Source: Spisula solida
Taxonomy: Eukaryota; Mollusca; Bivalvia; Venerida; Mactridae
Direction: 5' to 3'
DNA length: 64,000 nucleotides
NCBI GenBank assembly: GCA_947247005.1
Contig: OX365952.1
Coordinates: forward strand, 5,168,501 to 5,232,500
The notes under the pieces are model-generated. The model ran no database searches. It worked only from the letters and a program-made list of their open reading frames with translations, and was not told where the DNA came from. Both the position numbers and the translations under genes were made by a program. Of this stretch, positions 56,266 through 64,000 are shown in pieces (the first letter of the stretch is position 1; every line of letters begins with the position of its first letter).

Positions 56266-58155
56266 ATAACATTTCCATGAGATAATGATAAGTACGACCC
56301 TATAGTTAACGTTAAGGATAGAACATTGATTAACAAGCAAGTCGAACTCGGATCTGTCTGGTCTGAGCTATCATTTGATCCTTTATAATCTAGTAATACA
56401 AAACATAGTATTTATTTAACTAGATGCTGACATATATCCTATCGTTTTTAAGAAACATTTACTCTCAAATTCATCTCTTTATTTAATTTGTAGAATTGGT
56501 TAACAGAAGACAAACCCAATTTTCCCAAGTTTCGAAATTTACTTTATTCACTTTAAATGACTTTTGTTGGAAACTTATTGTGTAAGTATCCACATTCTTA
56601 TACAAACGATATATACCATAGTCTGTCTAGATATAATCTCCTTCTACTTGTTACCCACATTGTTGATGATTAAACATTTATTGTCTAAAATATCATCCTT
56701 GACATTTGGTACAACCAGATCTAATTGTATTAAAACATAATATTTGTCACTTTGTTATCATTGTCGATAGTTTACGTTGTAATTAAAAGAGTGCTATGTT
56801 TTTATACGGGTTTCATTTCAGGCGATTTAACATAATATCACACTGCTTATATAGTAATACAATGAAAATGCTCGGGAATATATAATCAAAACACTGGTAA
56901 ATGGTTATCTAAATACATTTCATATTTGATTGTATTATCATACACATAATATAATTCTAAACATATATCCAAAACATTGGCAGCATTCTTTGTAAACTAA
57001 ATTTGTTAGTGATTGTGTGTACATAATTCTTCAATTGTTGATACTAAATAATGTTACCATTGCAATTGTACTTCTTTGAATTGATTGAAAACTCTGTTGT
57101 ATTTAATTACATGTATTGCATTCTTACAATTACGATGCAATACAAGTATCTCACTAACATTGTCATTGATTAAAAGCATAAATATTAAATGATAACGACA
57201 ATAATAATGTATTTATGCAAAATGGAATTGGAAATGCATATTAAATAAGCGATGCTCGGGAAGTTGGCAGTTCTAACATCACAATCAGCTGAATGCTGCT
57301 TGTGCTACAGAAATCAGCAACTAAATATTGCTGATACTGTTGAAGTCAGCCTTAACTATAAATATTAGTAACAGCGGTCCAATGATACTGCTGAGGATAA
57401 TGAAACATTAGACAGGGAAGGCGTAACATGACAATTTATTCTTATTTAATATTCAGTAAACTATCATGTATATAATGCATTCATTAAGTCAACAGGAACA
57501 GACGAACACGAAAGGCACCAGCATTAACACAAAAAGAAGAAAATCACATACCACATGCCTACATGTACTACGTCACAAAGCTGAACACAAAGCTGAAAAC
57601 GACAATGAAACAAAACCGCAACAAGTGCTCTTTTCAGGTGTCACAAAAGTCTGCAGTGGTATTGTTGATGAACTGGATAGTGTTACTGCTGGTTATACTA
57701 AACTAAGTACTGCTAAACACATTGATCATGCTGCTGATACTGTTTTTACTACTGTCCACTTGTTGTGTCTCCTCTTTGTTTTGTTTAAGCATAATTTACT
57801 AGAAGTTTTTTTTTTTATTTTTTTTTGTAATTTTTTATTTCGATGCTGATAGGACACATGATAAACATAATCGCAAACAAAGCATAACATGTATGTTAAT
57901 ACAAAACATGAGTTCCACAACAAAACATGAGTTCTACAAAGAATAAGTAATATGTTAGTTATATAGCTACATACCTGTTTCAAATTTCAGTTCACAAAAC
58001 ACAAACGTTCACAAAATAAGTTGGTATATTCACTCAGCTAAAAACGGCATAATAAAGATACATTAACTCTTGTCTGACTGTGTTGACACGTCATGCAATT
58101 TTAAATCCAGATCCAATGAAATTTGTACTTTGTGAACTTCACCGAATGTATAATA
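56266..58155. other. no gene recognised
   Basis: 57466-57849 is a 127-codon plus ORF with an N-terminal polar and a C-terminal Phe-rich part derived from a T-rich run (57808-57838). It overlaps CTG/ACT-rich sequence that loosely recalls the 69-bp array and a CAAAGCTGAA motif from the dispersed family, so I do not call it a gene. Confidence 0.4.
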
Positions 58156-59029
58156 TGAGGGTCATTCAATATTAAATACAAACTATAAATTATTTCAAAA
58201 ACCCGTCAAGATAATTAAACAAAATTTCGCGTAATAAATATTTAAGTCATGTTAATTTCGATCAGAAATTTTAAGGACTTTTACGTTGATGACGTCATCA
58301 GCGCGCGCCTTCCTTCGACGTCACTAAATACAACATGGACGCGGTAACGTCACAAGGCTAGCGTAGTTAACATAACAATCGAGCGCCGTCGAAACAAAAG
58401 TGCCAGAATTTACTATTGCCTTACCAGAGGCTTATGTTAAAATGCCCTATTTGATATTCCGAAGTGTTGGGACTATCAAATGAAAATACGATCGGCAGAA
58501 TTGCAATAAAAAATACCAGTGTGCAGGGCAGGATATCTATGCAACGGTCCATACTATACAACAAAAAATGAGATCTTTTTTTTAAAGCAGACATAATATT
58601 TACACGCGGAACGTCCAGGAAAATGTGAATGGTTTTGACTTAGTTCATTTAATTTTGCGGAACAGGTTAACCATGTGCAAGGATAGCGCTCAGTGGGTGC
58701 CCAAATTTTTTACGTTAGACCAAACAGAACGTCGCTTCAAACTAGTTTTATTGAGGAAGGGCAAAACGTTATATCCATAATTTTAACTATATATGAGACG
58801 TATATATGTTCATACCAACCAGAAATGAAACGACAGATACCCAAAAAGAGTGTCTGTGGGCAGTTGCCTAGCAACGCGAATAGAAGGCCTGTCGGAATGA
58901 TTAAACCCAGTCATTAAATATATAGATGGTTACTTTGAATGATTATGTCCATGTTTGAATGATTAATAGTGTATATAAAAATGTATGTGTTTATTGTGTT
59001 AGTTTGAATTACATATTAAATGACCCTCG
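58156..59029 (+). mobile_element. Second mariner relic, internally deleted
   Basis: TGAGGGTCATTCAATATTAA at the left pairs with TTACATATTAAATGACCCTC at the right, with TA on both sides. At 874 bp it is about 400 bp shorter than a full mariner. Plus-strand transposase remnants lie near 58690-58915: AQWVPKFFTLDQTERRFKL corresponds to the conserved WVP linker. After a frameshift, ISIILTIYETYICSYQPEMK matches the first catalytic region (family: ...VTGDETWxxxYDPExK), with Asp-Glu-Thr changed to Tyr-Glu-Thr. The C-terminal catalytic part is absent. This family differs in its ends from the mariner at 11645. Confidence 0.85.
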
Positions 59030-59244
59030 TAAGTTATAAAAATAGTTGGTTTTTGTGTCTATCACGCCAATTTAAGCAACTTAAACTAGAAATGTGTGCA
59101 AGGTCTGATTTTCAGCTCCAAAATGTTCAACAATGACATTTGGCAAACCTAAAAAAAAATCAAAAATCATCCTATCTCATATTATCTCATTATTTGTCAT
59201 TTTCTAAGATGTATGTCTATACAGAGCTAGCTATTTAAACGTTC
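59030..59244. other. no gene recognised
   Basis: Nothing I can support. Confidence 0.4.
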
Positions 59245-59325
59245 TTCTTTTTGTACCTATCGTGTTTTGCTGTTTCTGTTTAAATGCTGCCTTCCCTGTC
59301 TAATTTGTTATTATCATACCAGTAC
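59245..59325 (+). mobile_element. GCTCGGCTG/CTTCCCTG family fragment
   Basis: TGTTTCTGTTTAAATGCTGC with CTTCCCTGTCTAATTTGTTA and TTATCAT is the 3' module only. Confidence 0.55.
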
Positions 59326-60960
59326 ATATATTTAAGACAGCAGCTGGGAACATTTAGATTTGTCAAGTCAAGAGTGCTGACACAATACACAAAGCAATTA
59401 AATAAAACCACCATCAGAAAATACAGTTTTAGGAAACAATTAACACTTCCGCGATTATCAACTGTGCTATTATTCATGCTCCTGTTTGCAGACGTAATTC
59501 CCTAATATCAATTAAAACGCTAGTCAGTTCCACAAAAATAGAGTGAAGAACCATTCGTAATAAATGAACGGACAAGCCCTTCCTCTCGGTTTGTTTATTG
59601 CCGTCACGACTCCTCGTTGTTTTCCCGACTAAACCCCCAAAATAAATGTGTTTGTAAAATTAAAATTTAACGCGTTTTAAATCTTCAAAGCTTTAGATTA
59701 ACGGAGAAATGAAATTCAGCATCTATACCATAAAGATAACACATGTCTACATTGAACTTGGATTTAATGTGGCATTAAATACTCTTTTCCGGAAGAAAAT
59801 TCTCGGTAACAAAAGTTAGGCATACGCTATTGAATGATAGGATCTGTTTCAATGCGATACATAAAACCTGTTTACAGATATGTGACTGAAATCCGATTAT
59901 TCTGGTTTTGTTTAGAAACATATGAATTAATTATACGTAAGCTTCATCGCAAGAATATTCAACCGTCGGGACTCTGATTACTGAAGTTCTATGGAGCTAT
60001 CCGAGAATGGAGAAGAACGTTCTGATATTTTGAATATAGCACCTAACACCTACAAAACACACACTTTACAAACAATGAATACTGCATTTGTGATATTGTC
60101 CTCAAGCTAATGTAGTGTTGAAGTTATTGCTTTACATAGATGGCTTCTTAACACTACTTTTGACATTGTGGTTAACACTTGTGACTCCGCGGGCAATATG
60201 TGTGGAGACACCGGATCCACTGACAACATCTGCTGGATGGAGTAGTAATGGAGAAGTTTTATTTTCAAGATAGTATCCACAACACAGTAAGAATATCACG
60301 TTTCTCGGTATACAAGGAACACATTTTGGATCCTGCAATTGGCTGAGAAACAACTGGCAAGCGATGTTATGCGATACGACAATGGAAGAACTTGTGAATG
60401 TATCTATCGGCTATGCAAGCGAAGTTGTCACGCGATGAATAATAAGAGGGAAATAACAACAGAATTACGGCTTCCATTGCTTGAATACATCTGAGGAAGT
60501 ACGTACATGTAACGAAAAGCATCGACGTCGTTTTGGATTCCATCTCAAAGAAGTCTGGATAAGGTGGCCGGGTTTCGTGACACTATGCATGGAAGAGATT
60601 TCGGACCGCTCTGGACCTTCATCTGACTACGTAAAGGACCGGAGAGGTCCGGAAACCCTTCTGTGTATTTATCATCGACTACATTGGTACCCGGTCATGC
60701 TACTATTATCTACACGAGTGGGAGGAACCAATTTTCGGAAGCTTAAATGAATAAATGGCCGAATGTTAAGATGTTGCGTAGATACAGAAGTGATTCGTCT
60801 TGCATCCTTTATGCTTACACATGCAAGGAACCAGGTTTTGGAACTTAATGTGAACAGGAGCAGAGTGGTTTCTCGATACGTTAGTTTAGAATCGACGTTA
60901 CACTGCAGGTTAAAACAAGATAACAACAGACACATTGCTCAACACATATGACTTTCCAAA
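59326..60960. other. no confident gene; weak terminal-exon candidate on minus
   Basis: On the minus strand 60132-60353 is open to a stop and preceded by TTGTTTCTCAG, a passable splice acceptor; the stretch is somewhat GC-richer than its surroundings. The peptide (HPADVVSGSGVSTHIARG, then VKSSVKKPSM) matches nothing I know, and no polyadenylation signal follows closely. The plus ORF 60481-60750 has no domain. Confidence 0.25.
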
Positions 60961-60964
60961 GTCC

Positions 60965-61160
60965 CATCTGTCAAAAAGCTGAATGACCAGTTTCAGTAAT
61001 TAAAAAGTTCAATGTCCGAGCATTGTTTCATTAGTTTCATTAGTAAAACGGCAGTCCAAAGTCCTAAACAGTTAAAGAATAACAGTAATAAATATCTGAA
61101 GACCATATTTGCAGCTGAATGAACTAGTTTCAGCAATAAGAAAGATGAAAGCCCCAGCCA
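60965..61160 (-). mobile_element. GCTCGGCTG/CTTCCCTG family, sub-repeat fragment (minus)
   Basis: CTGTCAAAAAGCTGAATGAC, CAGTTTCAGTAATTAAAAAG and CAGCTGAATGAACTAGTTTC with AGCAATAAGAAAG are the reversed 5' sub-repeats. The 3' module is missing. Confidence 0.6.
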
Positions 61161-63560
61161 GAAGACATTCCCATTGATATTCACTTCAATGAACTCGATA
61201 ATCAGTTGGAAGAACATTCACACAATAATGAAATATGAGAAAGAAATTTCCTCAGATATAAGTATCAATATCAAATACCATAATGTCAGGCAAAAATACT
61301 GTTTTATAAATATATATTTTATTTCTAACGAATTTGTCGCGACTGCTAGCACACAAAGATCGTATCAATAGGGTTTCCCGTTTCTTTGCAACGCAGCTGA
61401 TCCTCATAAATGTTCTGTTTTTCCCCTCTTTTTATTTTTGTTTCAAACCATTATAATGAGATCATTAAAATTTGTAGTTGGCATTAAAAAGAAAAAACAT
61501 CGTTAATTTCATTTTAGTTTCTTTTAAAACGAATATTTTTAAACTATGAAGAGAAATATTTACGTGACGTCTACAACGCACAATGACATCTGGTGAACTT
61601 ATACCAAATAATAGCATTGTTCTAAAAACATACCGATGTTTGAACGTTTATGTTTGTTTTGCATTCGACTGACACAGTCGTAAGTGCTTTGTCATTCGGT
61701 TGTGACCCTTTCATTTTGTCCAATGACATCCGACTTCAGCGAAATTCGTGATGCTTTCGCCCGTGATAATGCCTTTCATGACGTATTACGTTGTTTGCTT
61801 TTTGACACTTGTGCTCATATAATGTCTGTGTCCCTCCTATTATCCCCCATGACACATGTAGCATCTGCATCAGTGAAGTCGTCCTGTATTGATTAAAATG
61901 TCATAGATGTTATATATGTTTGCCCTAAGTACATTTGTAGACTAATGGCAAAGGCTAGATCATATGGACAACAAACGGGATGGAACGTGCTGATGTTTAT
62001 TATGCTTCAGTAAAGTCCGTGAACTCAATCTTGACAATGTGATAGACATAATACAAATGTGATTGTTGATCAATGTGTCTACACAGGATGTGAACTGATA
62101 GTGAACAAATGGAATCCAATTTCGTTTATAGATTCTCAGACAAACTCCTCTACTGTTTTTATGCTAATCTTCAAATCATCTGATAACATCGCCGTCACAG
62201 CATGATGTCCTTTATGTACTGTGATAGCTCATGTAGCTCCACTTTATTCCAGACATCAAGAATGACTACGACAATATGTTGTACAAGTACAAATCGCTTG
62301 GAAAATCCCCATCTGAGCTTAGTCAAATCTCAGTTCATATATTGACACGTGTTGTTGTGGTTTCATTGCGCATTCATCGGACTCTACATCGGTACATGTA
62401 TTGCAATATGAGCATATTGTCAGAAGTATATAACATCAAGCGTTCCAGGGCTTCAAAATTAATAAATTATAATTATATATGTACATATGTAGCAGACAGG
62501 GAATACAGCATTCGGCAGACCACAGCTAAGTCCACTAAACACAACAAACAGACAAATAGAACAGCAGCAACAACAAAACAAGACTCTTACTTGACAAAGG
62601 TTCTATTTGAGTCGAGAAGTTTTAATTTAGGTTGGGGTCTGACGACCTGGCTAACTAGATCCGACCTATGATTCATTCACCAAAAACTAGGATAATGTGT
62701 GTGTTTTTTTATAGAAAGATTGTTTTCTGATTTCAAGTTATTTATGATTTTTGTGAAAGTCCTCATGCATGTTTTTGGTCGCCTTAGATTGGAGCTAATA
62801 CACGATATTTTACATCCATCAAACCTTGGAAAAGGCAACGGAATTCATAGTAGAAAATTAAAGGGATAATAATGAAACAATTCGCGGGGAAAAATCCCAT
62901 TCGAATTGGGAGCGCTGTTGTGTGTTTCAATTTTTGAAAAAGACGAGTCATTAATGTGTTCTTTGAGGAAGTTATTTGTCTTTGTGTTACAGTTTCCAAC
63001 TATGAAACAGATATATCACAGTTTCTAATCGATTATCAATCATTGGTGCGGCTCCAATTATTTTCTTTTATAATCAATGTGACTCCGTATCATTAAAGCC
63101 GCCAATTCCATTAATTTTACTTTAACCAGAAATGCCGCTTTACGACTTTGGTAGCTTCCATCCAATTTGTCATACTAGAGGCAATTAGGCGTATAAAGTA
63201 AGAACGTGAATATGTTCTGGGTTATTTACTTGTTAAGTACCTGCTTGCATACGGATAAATGTAATGGTCGGATAAAGATTAGGATTGTGTGTCATGGATT
63301 GGTGAAGCACAATGACGGGTATATCGACCGGTTTTATGGCAAACATGAGACCATTGCAATCTACATTGTCACAAGCATTGGTTAGCGTGTTTTGCATTTC
63401 ACGTGCGAGGTAATTGTTTCTAGATTTTTGGTGATAATATTCTGAGTTGCGTACTGTCCATACTTGTGTTTCGGACTTTGTTAATCAGCCAAAGGTCACA
63501 ATTTCTCTGTATTCAGCATTATTACTGGGACCACTTTTACAAAGAGCTAGCAATTTGTGA
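61161..63560. other. no gene recognised
   Basis: ORFs 61684-61896 and 62276-62671 (131 codons) were inspected and show no recognisable domain; no repeats seen. Confidence 0.4.
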
Positions 63561-63564
63561 ACCG

Positions 63565-63605
63565 TTCGTTTTGTGCCTTCCCTGTCCGATGTGCTAGTGT
63601 GTTGA
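63565..63605 (+). mobile_element. GCTCGGCTG/CTTCCCTG family, small fragment
   Basis: TTTTGTGCCTTCCCTGTCCG with ATGTGCTAG matches the end of the 3' module only. Confidence 0.4.
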
Positions 63606-64000
63606 TTTTAATTTTTGTCTTACGTTATGGAAGAAAAATACCAGGAGAGAATGTTCGAAATCCCAACATACAGTAGTTCAGACGTTGTGAGTTTGCCCAG
63701 TTGCATTATTGTAACAATGTTCTAGTCTTGAAACACTGAATCTTGCTGCAATAGAGCTATATATATAATTTCTTGTATTCCAAAACTTTAGTATGTCAGG
63801 GTACTCCGAAGTCGAACCTTCAACCTTCTGTTCCTGATACGGACACTCGCCAAAATGAGCAACCGGTTGATATTCCACTGGCTGACACTGTTCGTAATGG
63901 CTCTCGCATAACTTTATGGTGCTGTTACGTTGTAATAACTTATTCTTCTTAATACACCAGACACATCTGTTTTCGTCGAAATGAATCTCTCAATTTAAGA
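63606..64000. other. no gene recognised
   Basis: Nothing I can support up to the window end. Confidence 0.4.

Noticed and set aside
57466..57849. 127-codon plus ORF
   Set aside because: C-terminus encoded by a poly-T run and the middle by ACT/CTG-rich imperfect repeats; no homology recognised.

Overview
The window looks like non-coding, repeat-dominated nuclear DNA from an animal, most probably a bivalve mollusc. It is AT-rich and has no operons, no dense coding and no convincing full-length protein gene in 64 kb. It does hold many tandem arrays, short inverted-repeat transposons (MITEs), tRNA-derived SINEs, mariner relics and LINE tails. The bivalve assignment rests on my recognition of repeats common in that group: the GGTGAGCGACCTAGGGCC element, the CTACAGTAAAA/TTTTCGCG MITE and the GGGCTGGTATTCAC MITE. 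It is an inference, not a database result.

Layout. 0-1.4 kb: a 21-bp minisatellite with a 525-bp higher-order repeat. 2-11 kb: a LINE-type tail, two MITE families (one copy at 7.1 kb nested with another repeat), a G-run/C-run bounded element (7.6-8.3 kb), a second 21-bp array (8.9 kb), a hAT-like MITE (10.7 kb) and a 57-58-bp array (11.3 kb). 11.6-12.9 kb: an almost full-length but broken mariner. 13.6-22.3 kb: several MITEs, a 15.6 kb palindrome, a 55-bp array with a 275-bp higher-order repeat (16.2-17.7 kb), a 44-bp array starting inside a MITE (19.5 kb) and a SINE sitting in a CAGGGTGTC-ended MITE (22 kb). 24-31 kb: hAT-like and other MITEs, three tRNA-headed elements and one possible minus-strand exon (30.4 kb). 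31.5-33.6 kb: a 19-bp array of about 56 units and a 44-bp array whose unit contains a mariner-like terminus. 34.9-41.3 kb: a dispersed family with hairpin sub-repeats, an element with 145-bp internal repeats, MITEs and a 20-bp array. 42.3-46.2 kb: two long palindromes and three copies of a hairpin-plus-MITE composite. 50-64 kb: a 69-bp array, further MITE and SINE fragments, a LINE reverse-transcriptase scrap and a second, internally deleted mariner.

Nothing here works together as a pathway. What links the features is repeat biology: at least seven TIR families with two to five copies each, many in opposite orientations, several nested, and arrays that appear to have grown out of transposon ends. 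Most long open frames lie in arrays whose period is a multiple of 3, or in the 19-bp array, so they are by-products of repetition.
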